The notes under the pieces are model-generated. The model ran no database searches. It worked only from the letters and a program-made list of their open reading frames with translations, and was not told where the DNA came from. 64,000 bases of DNA from Leptospira biflexa serovar Patoc strain 'Patoc 1 (Paris)'. GTDB lineage: Bacteria; Spirochaetota; Leptospiria; Leptospirales; Leptospiraceae. Where the stretch lies: NCBI RefSeq assembly GCF_000017685.1, contig NC_010602.1, positions 2,746,501 to 2,810,500 of the forward strand, written 5' to 3'. The position numbers were made by a program, and so were the translations under genes. This document shows, piece by piece, positions 18,866 to 27,372 of this stretch; positions within the stretch are counted from its first letter, which is position 1; the number at the start of each line of letters is the position of its first letter.

Positions 18866-19212
18866 TGTGAATCTTCCTCGTCGAGTTGGAATCCTTCCAT
18901 TGCGGAAGCAAGGTCTGGAAAAATTTCGAATACTTTATCAAGCATAGTAATCTCAAACAATTGAATCAAATCTTCATCCACAACTATCACTTTGATGTCG
19001 CCATTCATAGGCTTTAACTTACGTTTGGTGGCAACAAAAATCCCGAGCGCAGTGGAACATATATGATGCACTTTGGTTAAGTCTAAAATGATTTTTTTAA
19101 CGGAACCTTGGGTGAGTTTCGATAGTTCTTTTTCAATTTCATCGGAATCCACTTTTAATATGGCACCCGAAAATTTGATAATCCTTATGTCATCCTTGAC
19201 TTGAACATCCAT
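18862..19212 (-). CDS. STAS-domain anti-sigma factor antagonist-like protein
   Basis: A 116-residue STAS protein, starting at ATG 19210-19212 (MDVQVKDDIRI). An in-frame TTG at 19221 is possible but has poor spacing. The usual phospho-site loop appears as HHICSTALGIF, where the Ser is the likely phosphorylation residue of SpoIIAA/RsbV-type proteins. Such proteins bind an anti-sigma kinase and release the sigma factor when dephosphorylated by PP2C enzymes. No kinase or sigma gene is adjacent. It lies between comF and rdgB, overlapping both, so it is expressed with them. Confidence 0.82.
   Translation of the reverse strand: MDVQVKDDIRIIKFSGAILKVDSDEIEKELSKLTQGSVKKIILDLTKVHHICSTALGIFVATKRKLKPMNGDIKVIVVDEDLIQLFEITMLDKVFEIFPDLASAMEGFQLDEEDSH
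18873..18879 (-). promoter_or_regulatory. Ribosome binding site supporting the rdgB CTG start
   Basis: On the minus strand this reads GAGGAAG, seven bases before CTG 18863-18865. It lies inside the end of the upstream STAS gene. Its spacing is right for the CTG and much too far (about 60 bases) for the ATG at 18811. Confidence 0.6.
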
Positions 19213-19900
19213 TCGATTCAATCACCCCACTTAACATGAAAACTACGCAAGTCACCTTCCTAGCACCTCTCAGTTTGTATAACCGAGCGATTTCGTTCAA
19301 GGAAGCCCCTGTCGTAAATATATCATCTACGAGTAGAACATGAAGTCCTTCTATGATTCTATCACTTTTTATGAATTCAAATGCCTTTTTTGCATGAAAA
19401 AATCGGTCTTCAAATGGTTTCTCTGACTGTTTGTCCTTCGAAATCTTACGGAGACTCGTATCTTCCCTTAGATTCTGGCATTGGATGAGTTTATTTCGCA
19501 AATACCAGGCAGCATGATAAGGCCTAGGGCCAGATTTGGCCTTGGAGGGAACGAGCGAAAAAAAATCAGGTGGATCTTCCTTCCACAGTTTGGGTAGGCG
19601 CTTCCATCCGATGCAAAAGAACCTCGCGATTTGTTTTTCATTTTGAAATTTCAACGAAAGGAAAAGTTCTTTTAACCAATCATTTCGGATCTGAAACGAA
19701 TAGGAATCCTCGTAGAATAGGAAACGATCCTTGGGTTTGGGAATTGGTACGGGACCATTCCTTCTATGTTTCCCCATGGATTCTAATTTTGTGCAGGGTT
19801 TACAAAGTCCTAAGAGTTCTGAAAAGAAATCATTCCTTCCACAATGAATACAATACTTGGGAAATAAAAATGTCAGAAGTGAAAAAAAAACCCCTCTCAT
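19190..19900 (-). CDS. ComF-family phosphoribosyltransferase-like protein
   Basis: A 236-residue protein of the ComF/GntX family, linked to DNA uptake in some bacteria. The N-terminal zinc-binding pair CIHCG with a second CKPC further on, and the C-terminal PRPP-binding loop VLLVDDIFTTGASLNE, are clear. The start codon ATG 19898-19900 lies in the loop of a strong terminator hairpin (19886-19916). No Shine-Dalgarno is visible and no other in-frame start exists nearby. It overlaps the STAS gene by about 23 bases. Confidence 0.85.
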   Translation of the reverse strand: MRGVFFSLLTFLFPKYCIHCGRNDFFSELLGLCKPCTKLESMGKHRRNGPVPIPKPKDRFLFYEDSYSFQIRNDWLKELFLSLKFQNEKQIARFFCIGWKRLPKLWKEDPPDFFSLVPSKAKSGPRPYHAAWYLRNKLIQCQNLREDTSLRKISKDKQSEKPFEDRFFHAKKAFEFIKSDRIIEGLHVLLVDDIFTTGASLNEIARLYKLRGARKVTCVVFMLSGVIESNGCSSQG

Positions 19901-19916
19901 AATGAAAGGGGTTTTT
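19886..19916. terminator. Bidirectional-looking terminator hairpin over the comF start
   Basis: A perfect 10-bp stem pairs AAAAACCCCT (19886-19895) with AGGGGTTTTT (19907-19916) around an 11-base loop. The flanking A and T runs make it look like a Rho-independent terminator on both strands. On the minus strand it follows the OmpL47-like gene (ends 19950) by about 34 bases. Its loop contains the comF ATG. Confidence 0.8.
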
Positions 19917-19949
19917 GAAGTAAGAGATTGGTCTTACTTTTTTAAAATC

Positions 19950-21032
19950 TTATTTAGCAGGAGTAGAAGGTTGTGGTGCCGGAGCTGCTTCTACTTTTGG
20001 TTCTTCTGTTGATTTTTGAATGGTAGATGTAGGAGGAGTCAGGTCAACACTGAGTTTCACTTCCACGACATCGGATTGGTTCCCAACATTGTCAACAGCC
20101 ATTGCTTTGATCACATGGTCACCTTGTGTTTCAATTGCAATTGCTTCTACATATGGTTTGAATTCTTCTTCGTCAATTTTGACTAAGATTTTTTTCACAC
20201 CAGATTCTTTGTCAGTTGCATTCACATAAAATACGTTGCCTTTTCTTTGGAAATTTTTTCCATTGATATCCACTAAAGGATAAGAAGGAACGATTTCAAT
20301 TGTAGGTTTTACATCGTCAACTGTGATGATCATAGATGATTCTGGAGAAGAGTTTCCAGATTTATCAGTTGCAGAGTATTTAATTACGTTAGCTCCACCA
20401 TTTTCTAATTTGATGGGATCAGCATAAGATTTAGCAGCTTCTTGGTTGATGCTAAATTGTACTTTTTCAACACCTGTTTGGCGGTCTTCCGCTACAATCG
20501 TATAAGTGTTGTTTTTCGATGCGAATGGTACTCCATCTAAAACAAAGAGTTGTTCTTGTGGAACAAGGCTCACTCGTGGAGCAGTATTGTCTACATTCAC
20601 AACAAGGATTTTAGGAGTTTCAGAGTTACCAGCTTTATCAACGGAACGATAGTAAATTTCTGTGAGTCCTTCTTCGGAAATACGGATTGGTTGAGTGAAT
20701 CTTCGATACTCACCGTTTTTTGGTTTCCATTCAATGAAATCAATCATAGAGGAATCATCTTTTGCATCTAAGGAAAAGGAAGTTTTGCTTGTGATGAAAA
20801 GAGCGGGTGCATCAGTTGTAGAAGCCCCAGCTTCTTTTTTGTCTCCCAAAATGTCTTTTACAGTTGTCTCAGCTTTATCAACACCGTCTTTGGCTTGAGT
20901 AGAGGTAGATTCCGTTTTTTGAATCGCCTGGTCTTTTGTGGAAGTAGTGGCTTTAGGGTCAGCAACCTGTGCTGTGATTTGGCCTGCGAAAAAAATTGTT
21001 AAGATGGCCAAAAGGTATTTGTGCGCCTGCAT
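19950..21032 (-). CDS. OmpL47-like repeat protein (putative envelope protein)
   Basis: A 360-residue exported protein with signal peptide YLLAILTIFFAGQITAQ and an acidic, Thr/Lys-rich linker. Three similar domains follow, each with the pattern YRSVDKAGNSE, YSATDKSGNSS or AMAVDNVGNQS and a closing VDNTAPRVSL, VDDVKPTIEI or VDLTPPTSTI. Such DxxGN repeats are seen in Leptospira OmpL47-type surface proteins and in Ig-like adhesin domains. It ends in an Ala/Pro-rich tail. The gene has its own candidate promoter at 21066-21095 and a strong terminator downstream, so it is probably monocistronic. Confidence 0.75.
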   Translation of the reverse strand: MQAHKYLLAILTIFFAGQITAQVADPKATTSTKDQAIQKTESTSTQAKDGVDKAETTVKDILGDKKEAGASTTDAPALFITSKTSFSLDAKDDSSMIDFIEWKPKNGEYRRFTQPIRISEEGLTEIYYRSVDKAGNSETPKILVVNVDNTAPRVSLVPQEQLFVLDGVPFASKNNTYTIVAEDRQTGVEKVQFSINQEAAKSYADPIKLENGGANVIKYSATDKSGNSSPESSMIITVDDVKPTIEIVPSYPLVDINGKNFQRKGNVFYVNATDKESGVKKILVKIDEEEFKPYVEAIAIETQGDHVIKAMAVDNVGNQSDVVEVKLSVDLTPPTSTIQKSTEEPKVEAAPAPQPSTPAK

Positions 21033-21065
21033 TTGTATGTGTCTCCTTTTTACAGATAAAACATA

Positions 21066-21095
21066 TATATCCTCTTTCTAAGGAAATATTGTCAA
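21066..21095 (-). promoter_or_regulatory. Candidate sigma70 promoter of the OmpL47-like gene
   Basis: On the minus strand TTGACA (21090-21095) and GATATA (21066-21071) are separated by 18 bases. The predicted start site lies about 25 bases upstream of the gene. The -35 box almost touches the ATG of the divergent FlaA gene (21097). Confidence 0.5.
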
Positions 21096-21096
21096 C

Positions 21097-21738
21097 ATGA
21101 TTGCTTTAAGAAATACGATAATCCTGATACTTTTTCTATTTTGCCAATGGGAATCACATATCTTAGGTGAGAGTGGCATTTGGAGAGAAATCTTACTCGA
21201 AAATTTTGAACTTTCGAATTTTAATGCCGAGAATTTGCGCACAAAACTAGAAAAAGGAACAAAACTTCCTGAAATCTCCCTCTCCACTAATTTTACAGCA
21301 CCCATCCCCGGTTCCAAACAAGCCCTCGTGATACGTATCCCAAAAGATGCAAATTTGCCGTTTTCCTTATACTTTCCGAAGCCCATTGAAGTGAATGCTT
21401 TCATCAAAGAAATTTCAATCCCCATTTATTCCTCTAGATCTAGCGGGAACCTAACACTCATCATCGAAACACAAGATGCAGAAGTGAAACAACTCAACCT
21501 CACATCGCTTAATTATCGTGGATGGAAAACAATCACCGTATCCATTTCCAAAAATTTTGACCAAAACGATCGAGTTTTTTTACAAAAAAGCTCCATTCGT
21601 ATTTTAGGATTTTTTTATTTACCATATGAAAACAATGATCCCAACCAAGAAGTGCTCATTGCCATCGATGATATAACTGCCATTGTACGAGACAAATATA
21701 GACCTCTCCGAAACAAAGAAATCCTACTAGAAGATTGA
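21097..21738 (+). CDS. FlaA-family flagellar filament outer-layer protein
   Basis: A 213-residue exported protein (signal NTIILILFLFCQWESHILG). The mature part has the FlaA pattern of a beta-sandwich that senses the flagellar sheath: ENFELSNF near the start, PFSLYFPKPIEV, GNLTLIIET, the conserved NYRGWKTITVSI and a late FFYLPYE. FlaA proteins coat the periplasmic flagella of spirochaetes. This one is shorter than typical FlaA1/FlaA2 and may be an accessory family member. It is divergent from the OmpL47-like gene by 64 bases. Confidence 0.75.
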   Translation: MIALRNTIILILFLFCQWESHILGESGIWREILLENFELSNFNAENLRTKLEKGTKLPEISLSTNFTAPIPGSKQALVIRIPKDANLPFSLYFPKPIEVNAFIKEISIPIYSSRSSGNLTLIIETQDAEVKQLNLTSLNYRGWKTITVSISKNFDQNDRVFLQKSSIRILGFFYLPYENNDPNQEVLIAIDDITAIVRDKYRPLRNKEILLED

Positions 21739-21827
21739 GGATTCACCAAGATTTCCTTGACTTTCTCTTGGAATTCCCTTTAAAAAAACTCTTTTCTTCC
21801 CAACCTCATGGCTGAACCTGATCCTAA

Positions 21828-22283
21828 ATGGAAATGGAACTCTCCTTAGAACAATACGAAACCCTTCTCAAATTAGTCTATATGGGAGACTGGGTCATTT
21901 CCACATTACAAGCCAAAGACAGGTCTGAAGACGAACCAGATTCCGATTCTCGGTATGCAGATGTTGTCCGCCATGTGTTTTCCCAAGCAGAACATGCAGG
22001 CCTTGGCAATATTGTTCAAATCGACCAAAACAATGGAGAACCCTATCTCACTCGTGAGTTTGAAGAAGAAAGTGGCCTTGTGGACATTTTGGAAGACTAC
22101 GAAGACGAAGTATTTTGGCAAGCTCTCATTGAACGATTGGCTCACCGCGATTTTCTCCGCCACTTCGGCGAAACTGCGATTTCCCAGATGGCCATTGAAG
22201 AACGGATTGAAAAAGAAACTCCTTTCCATGACAAATGGGCGACTGAATTCCATGAAAATGGATTAGAAAATATCAAAACCTAG
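21828..22283 (+). CDS. Conserved-looking acidic protein of unknown function
   Basis: A 151-residue soluble protein I do not recognise. It is rich in Glu, Asp and aromatic residues and predicted helical, with an opening ELSLEQYETLLKLVYMGDW and a later ALIERLAHRDFLRHFGE. No signal peptide, membrane segment or metal site stands out. Two in-frame ATG codons (21828 and 21834) are possible starts. It follows the FlaA gene by 89 bases on the same strand and is convergent with a membrane-protein gene. Confidence 0.6.
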   Translation: MEMELSLEQYETLLKLVYMGDWVISTLQAKDRSEDEPDSDSRYADVVRHVFSQAEHAGLGNIVQIDQNNGEPYLTREFEEESGLVDILEDYEDEVFWQALIERLAHRDFLRHFGETAISQMAIEERIEKETPFHDKWATEFHENGLENIKT

Positions 22284-22333
22284 GATCCAAACGACAAAAC
22301 GTTCCTTTTTGTTCGCTAAAAAACAATTCCAAA

Positions 22334-23860
22334 TTATTTGCTTTTAGGCCAAAGCAATCGGTCTTCTCTTAATTTTTTTTTGCTCATCGCTTCTTCATTT
22401 CTCATCCGAAGAGTGTATTCAATTTGATTCTTGGTTTGTGATGGCAAAACTGTCGCCTCGTTCGGATCTCCCATTTCACGTAACAAAAGTTGGATGGTCT
22501 CAAACGCTTCTTTGTTTAAAAAGTCCCCATTGTTTGGAATTTTTGGAATCTGGTACCAGAGTTTTAAAGCATCTGACTGTAATTTGGAATCTTGTTTCCA
22601 TTGCCCATGCTCCCAAAGGATTTTCGCCTTCTCAAAGATCCCATCTTTTGCTCGATAATGTTTAGGAGTGTTTTTGATCAGTGTATCAAGGATATCGATT
22701 CTTTTTTTCACATACGCATCTTCTGCATCCATTCCATTGAATATCTTTTTATCTTGCAGAAGTTTTTTGTATTTTAACTCAACTTGGCGTAATGTCTCAT
22801 ACCTAAGTGTTTGCCTTTGGTCAGGTGTACTATTTTTAAGATAGTCTCTCACTCGAAAGTATTGTTCTAAAGCTTTTCCTTGGATGTAATAAATGTTTTC
22901 TATCGTAAATAAAATTTCAGTTCCAGTGTTCGTACCCAACTGAGCCGACAATGCTGCCATCATTTGCCTTAGGAAATCTTCTTTGTTTAAATTCTCCTGA
23001 AAGTAATCAATAGCAAAATAACTCATATCATTACTGAATGGATAGGCTAATCTTTGTAAGTTTTCATAATACAAATCTCTAACAAATAAATTCAGATCAC
23101 CTTTATTGGGATCGTAACCCATAAACCGTGAGATAAACTCATCCAATTGTTTTTCTTTTTTCTGCTTTAATGTCCGATCTAAATACTTAGTACGATCTTC
23201 TTTTGGCATCGTTAAAGGAGACTTAGGTGGAAGATCTCCTTCTTTGGATAACTTCATCGTGATGGGTGAAGTCGATTCTTCCCCTTTCCGAAACTCTTCT
23301 ATGATTCGATTTCGTTCTTTATGTAGGTATAAATTGTCTTCTGCAGAATCTATATCGACTTTAAATGGGTCACGTATGTTTTTTAGTGTAGGGAGAACAT
23401 CTTTAACGATGATGTCTTCAAAATCTCGATGCCTTTTGATATAGGAATCGGCAACACCGGAATTTTCATTGATTTGATCATAGTCGTTACGAAATTGTTT
23501 TCTTAAATTGGAAGTTCCTTCTAAATTTTGAACCAAATCCTCCCACTGGCTACCTTTGTATTTTCCTTTCGAGAACCCTTCCTTACCTTCCCCTTCACCC
23601 TCTTCTTTGTTTTCATTCGATTCCTCACTTGGATCGGAAGAGCCTGATTCACCAAAGTTTTTCCCTAAACTCATTTCAAAGGATAGTTGTTTTTCTTCCT
23701 CAATCACATAAATCCATGGAGGTCCACAAAGTGTTTTTTGATAAATAGAATCGGAATGATTAAAAGAATATATAATAAAAGTTATGTGGGAAACAACAGA
23801 AATATAAAATGCTATATAAAAACGGTTCTCAAAAAAAGTGTTACGGATTCCTTTTAACAT
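22334..23860 (-). CDS. Single-pass membrane protein of unknown function
   Basis: A 508-residue protein. One membrane segment near the N-terminus (FYIAFYISVVSHITFIIYSF) is followed by an acidic, Glu/Gly/Ser/Lys-rich linker (about 70-100). A long, mainly helical region then runs to a basic end (KKKLREDRLLWPKSK). The arrangement of one anchor plus a long periplasmic helical part resembles scaffold proteins, but no known domain is visible. The start overlaps the end of lnt by 20 bases, so it is likely translated from the same mRNA as lnt. Confidence 0.65.
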   Translation of the reverse strand: MLKGIRNTFFENRFYIAFYISVVSHITFIIYSFNHSDSIYQKTLCGPPWIYVIEEEKQLSFEMSLGKNFGESGSSDPSEESNENKEEGEGEGKEGFSKGKYKGSQWEDLVQNLEGTSNLRKQFRNDYDQINENSGVADSYIKRHRDFEDIIVKDVLPTLKNIRDPFKVDIDSAEDNLYLHKERNRIIEEFRKGEESTSPITMKLSKEGDLPPKSPLTMPKEDRTKYLDRTLKQKKEKQLDEFISRFMGYDPNKGDLNLFVRDLYYENLQRLAYPFSNDMSYFAIDYFQENLNKEDFLRQMMAALSAQLGTNTGTEILFTIENIYYIQGKALEQYFRVRDYLKNSTPDQRQTLRYETLRQVELKYKKLLQDKKIFNGMDAEDAYVKKRIDILDTLIKNTPKHYRAKDGIFEKAKILWEHGQWKQDSKLQSDALKLWYQIPKIPNNGDFLNKEAFETIQLLLREMGDPNEATVLPSQTKNQIEYTLRMRNEEAMSKKKLREDRLLWPKSK

Positions 23861-25604
23861 AAATCAAAAACACGATTCCAACAATTCCCATAAATAGATA
23901 AGATAACAAATTTCCATACAATCGATAAAACGTCATTTCTCCAGGGATTACCGAAACTTTTTTTCGAATGGTTGCGGTGCTTTCGATAGGAGTAAATTCA
24001 TTATCAATATTTCTACCTAAATGATCAGTGAATACAGAGGTTCCAGAATTTGTGGATCGAACCATCCACTTGCGAAATTCGATCGACCGTAATCTTCCCA
24101 ATGTATGGTGTTGGTAGGATTCCACTGAATTTCCATACCATTTATCGTTTGTTACATTCACGATAAAATCAGGGTCCCCTTGGAACTTACGCACGAATTC
24201 TGAAATAATCACTTCATAACAAATCAGAGGTAAAAAACTTCCGATCTTCTTTACTTCAATTTGGTTCCCTTTGTAATGTTCTCGAACGGAGCTAGGACTC
24301 ATGGAAAAAGTATCTTCCCAATGTAAGTCTTTTTTGACAGTCGTCTGTGTTTTTCTCCGTTCATAATAAGGAATGAGATCTAATTTTGTCCCAGCTGCAA
24401 ATTGCCCTGTTTGCCCAGAGAGAGCGTACATCCATTCAAATGGCATGTATTCACCAAAAATCAGTAAAAAAACCTTTTGGTAACTATTCCTTCGTTCCCC
24501 ATTTGCATTCATCAGAACAGAAGAATTGTAGGTGCGGATGTCATTCCGTATGATACGACTGGACTGTTTGTCCGCAGGGATATCAGCATCCAATTCATTA
24601 TAGAACAAATTGGTTCCGTGGCGCAAACTGATGATGGCCATGAGTGATTCAAATTGGTGCCAATAGATTCGAATGGCACGAGTGACTTCCGAATCGTGCG
24701 TTGTGAAAAATGGAACTCCCGATTCTGGTAAGACAACCAAATCAGCTGGATTGTCTTTTAACTCTGTTTCCACCATTCGATCGATTCGAGTCATCAAATT
24801 CCGAATTTCTTCCGCAGGGTTCCTACCATCACGGAATTCTAAGGGAGCATTTGGTTGGATGATGAGAATGTCACGTTCGGCAATTGGTTTTACATTTTCC
24901 CATTTTTGGAAGAGATAATACCCATTCCCAAAAAAAGCTACCAAAACCAATACAAAGGAAACACTCCCAATCAAAACTTTTTGGGTGATCGTTTTATGTT
25001 TTGGTAAAAATGACCGAACCAAACCGAATACTTGTTTTGGTTTACGTAAATAAAAGAGAAAGTAGGAAACAAAAAATAAGAATGCAGACAATCCATAAGC
25101 ACTCAGGTATTCCGCGTTTTGAGCCAAAATCTGATTTTCAGCGACTACGTTTCCAAAATACCAAGGGAAAACTTGGGGAGTAAAAAATTCAGCAAACAGG
25201 ATTGCAAAGGAAGCGATGAGTGGGAAAAATCTTCTGACTCTCGTTGCCAAAAATGAAAATAAGAGAAGGTATACAGGGAATTTAAAGTTTAATAAAATTG
25301 CCGATCCCATAAAAATAGGAACCGCCAAATACCATTCGAATCCACCAAAAACAGTTGTCATGTGGTAAATCCAATGGAAGGAAACTAGATAAAATAAAAT
25401 GGCAAATCCAAACCCATGGTAAATGAGTTTTTTCCATTGCCCACGATTTCTTTTTTCAATGACAAAAAGACCAAAGGGAGCAACCCAAATGAAAAATGGT
25501 AGGTTGATAGGAGAAAAGGAAAGGAAGGAAAATACGGCAGTGACCGTATAACAAATAACGGATATGAACCCTTCGCGTGAAATTAAAAAACGAGCTAGTT
25601 TCAT
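23841..25604 (-). CDS. lnt: Apolipoprotein N-acyltransferase Lnt
   Basis: Inner-membrane enzyme that adds the third acyl chain to lipoproteins. At 587 residues it is somewhat longer than E. coli Lnt. The N-terminal 230 residues hold about seven membrane segments. The nitrilase-like domain follows, with the catalytic triad Glu294 (VLPESG), Lys377 (SYQKVFL) and Cys462 (LICYEV), and the FGEYMPFEW and VTNDKWYG motifs. The start codon lies in a 13-bp inverted repeat and there is no good Shine-Dalgarno. The gene is in a likely operon carD, PIN-TRAM, lnt, unknown. Confidence 0.9.
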   Translation of the reverse strand: MKLARFLISREGFISVICYTVTAVFSFLSFSPINLPFFIWVAPFGLFVIEKRNRGQWKKLIYHGFGFAILFYLVSFHWIYHMTTVFGGFEWYLAVPIFMGSAILLNFKFPVYLLLFSFLATRVRRFFPLIASFAILFAEFFTPQVFPWYFGNVVAENQILAQNAEYLSAYGLSAFLFFVSYFLFYLRKPKQVFGLVRSFLPKHKTITQKVLIGSVSFVLVLVAFFGNGYYLFQKWENVKPIAERDILIIQPNAPLEFRDGRNPAEEIRNLMTRIDRMVETELKDNPADLVVLPESGVPFFTTHDSEVTRAIRIYWHQFESLMAIISLRHGTNLFYNELDADIPADKQSSRIIRNDIRTYNSSVLMNANGERRNSYQKVFLLIFGEYMPFEWMYALSGQTGQFAAGTKLDLIPYYERRKTQTTVKKDLHWEDTFSMSPSSVREHYKGNQIEVKKIGSFLPLICYEVIISEFVRKFQGDPDFIVNVTNDKWYGNSVESYQHHTLGRLRSIEFRKWMVRSTNSGTSVFTDHLGRNIDNEFTPIESTATIRKKVSVIPGEMTFYRLYGNLLSYLFMGIVGIVFLIYVKRNP

Positions 25605-25612
25605 ATCCGTTA
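25556..25612 (-). promoter_or_regulatory. Inverted repeat enclosing the lnt start codon
   Basis: TAACGGATATGAA (25556-25568) and its exact reverse complement (25600-25612) form a 13-bp stem with a 31-base loop. In the lnt mRNA the AUG is inside the stem. A second 9-bp stem with a 14-base loop lies just upstream, pairing 25614-25622 with 25637-25645. Confidence 0.6.
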
Positions 25613-25628
25613 GACTACAACAGAAGGA

Positions 25629-26666
25629 TTACGATTTGTTGTAGTTATTATTACCGTTTTGTACTTTTGTAAAAATCATTTTACCGGCTGCTGTTTGGAT
25701 GATACTTGTAACGACAACTCGTACATCCTTTCCCACCAAATGACCACCATTTTCGATCACAACCATCGTTCCATCTTCTAGATAACCAATCCCTTGGTTT
25801 TCGTCCTTTCCTTCTTTGATGACGGAAATTTGGAACTCTTCCCCTGGAAGAACGACTGGTTTTAATGCATTGGCAAGATTGTTCAAATTGAGAACGCGAA
25901 CACCTTGTAACTCGGCCACTTTGTTTAGGTTGAAGTCATTGGTAACAACAGCCCCACCAGTGTCTCGAGCGAGTTTGACAAGTTTTGCATCCACTTCTCT
26001 AGTATCCGAATAATCAGTATAAGTGATTTTGACTTCGATGGAACCTTTTCTTTGGAGTTTGTTCAACATCTCAAGTCCACGACGACCACGTGCCCGTTTG
26101 ATTGGATCTGAGGAATCAGAAATCAATTGGATTTCTCGTAATACGAAGTTAGGCAGAATGAGAGGGCCATCTAAGAAATGAGTGTCAGCAATGTCCAAAA
26201 TCCGACCATCGATCACAACCGATGTATCAAGGATTTTATCTCTGATATGGGAATTTCCACCTTCAAGTCCAGGTATGGAGAAAGCAGATCCCGGAGCGGA
26301 GTTTCCACCACCAAAGATAGAGAGGCCCGGTTTTTTGGAAAAGGACACACCTGCTTTGATCCCTGTTAGGAAAAAAAGAACTGCAACCAAAATCGCTACT
26401 GATTTGTAACCATAATCACTGAGCAAACTCATAGGGAATGCGGCAATCGACAAACCCAATAGTGCGCCAATACTTGCACAGAATACGACATCTGCTTTGA
26501 TTTCTGGAAATAGTTTTCTCTCGCCGAGAATCAACACCAAAGAATAAAGCAATACAACGCCAGCAAGGGTTCCCGCTAAAACGATGTTTTGCGATTCCGA
26601 ATGTATAAAGAAAAACGATACCGAAGAGACGAGGAGCGTCCCAATGGCTGAAAGTAAATGTTTCAT
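25629..26666 (-). CDS. PIN-TRAM domain membrane protein (YacL-like)
   Basis: A 345-residue protein. The N-terminal 110 residues hold four membrane segments. From about residue 145 a PIN nuclease-like domain begins with [13 protein letters not shown] and contains the acidic residues of the fold (also LPNFVLREI and [12 protein letters not shown]). The C-terminus is a TRAM-like RNA-binding domain ([16 protein letters not shown]). This matches the YacL family of putative membrane-bound RNases seen next to carD in many bacteria. It follows carD by 40 bases and precedes lnt by 24 bases. Confidence 0.88.
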   Translation of the reverse strand: MKHLLSAIGTLLVSSVSFFFIHSESQNIVLAGTLAGVVLLYSLVLILGERKLFPEIKADVVFCASIGALLGLSIAAFPMSLLSDYGYKSVAILVAVLFFLTGIKAGVSFSKKPGLSIFGGGNSAPGSAFSIPGLEGGNSHIRDKILDTSVVIDGRILDIADTHFLDGPLILPNFVLREIQLISDSSDPIKRARGRRGLEMLNKLQRKGSIEVKITYTDYSDTREVDAKLVKLARDTGGAVVTNDFNLNKVAELQGVRVLNLNNLANALKPVVLPGEEFQISVIKEGKDENQGIGYLEDGTMVVIENGGHLVGKDVRVVVTSIIQTAAGKMIFTKVQNGNNNYNKS

Positions 26667-26706
26667 AACTCAATCCTTATAAAAGAGTTTGAGCAAAAAC
26701 GGAAGT

Positions 26707-27288
26707 TTATTCTAAATCTAAATCATCATCCAATTCTTTTGGAGGTGGTGGTGGTGCTATCCCTTGCACTGAAGCTGCTAAAACATCGGAAACAATATTT
26801 CCGGCTTCTTCTTGGGGTACACCCTTGCTTAGTGCAATTTCCATCTTTACTAAATTATAGGCGCTCTCATAGAGCTTTCTCTCCATAATGGAGAGTTCTT
26901 TGCCATAGGCACGTCTGTAAAGATTACGGCAAACATCAGCCACTTCGAAAATAGAACCAGACTTGATCTTGTTCATATTGTTCTGGTAACGGACCTTCCA
27001 GTCCTCTTCCGTGTCGACCTCATCCTTTTTTAGGAGAGTGAGAACTTTTTTGATCTCTTTTTTATCAATGATCGATCGGATACCCACATCCATTGCACGA
27101 TCAACTGGGATAGAGACCTTCATTTTGGAACCTTGAATTTCCAAACTGTAACAGTCTTTCTTCTTACCCAGAATCAGCTTTTTTGCAACTTCTGTGACTT
27201 CACCTACTCCATGGATCGGGTATACAACGTAGTCCCCAACCTTGAATTTAGGCTCTTTAGTTTTTTCGTTTAGTTTTTTTGTAGCCAA
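26707..27288 (-). CDS. carD: CarD-family transcriptional regulator
   Basis: A 193-residue regulator that binds RNA polymerase beta subunit and stabilises open promoter complexes. The N-terminal RNAP-interaction domain begins after a short basic tail with [16 protein letters not shown]. The helical C-terminal part includes [23 protein letters not shown]. The C-terminal tail ([15 protein letters not shown]) is proline-rich then acidic. It has a good promoter 38 bases upstream and heads the operon with the PIN-TRAM and lnt genes. Confidence 0.9.
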   Translation of the reverse strand: MATKKLNEKTKEPKFKVGDYVVYPIHGVGEVTEVAKKLILGKKKDCYSLEIQGSKMKVSIPVDRAMDVGIRSIIDKKEIKKVLTLLKKDEVDTEEDWKVRYQNNMNKIKSGSIFEVADVCRNLYRRAYGKELSIMERKLYESAYNLVKMEIALSKGVPQEEAGNIVSDVLAASVQGIAPPPPPKELDDDLDLE

Positions 27289-27325
27289 GTAAGTATAATA
27301 ACTTCCGTAAATACTCTTATGCTTG

Positions 27326-27353
27326 AGTATACCTCAAATTTGGGCAATGTCAA
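27326..27353 (-). promoter_or_regulatory. Strong sigma70-type promoter of the carD operon
   Basis: On the minus strand TTGACA (27348-27353) and TATACT (27326-27331) are spaced by 16 bases. Transcription would begin near 27319, about 30 bases before the carD ATG. It is one of the closest matches to consensus seen in the window. Confidence 0.7.
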
Positions 27354-27372
27354 GGAAGTTGGGAAAAATAGT

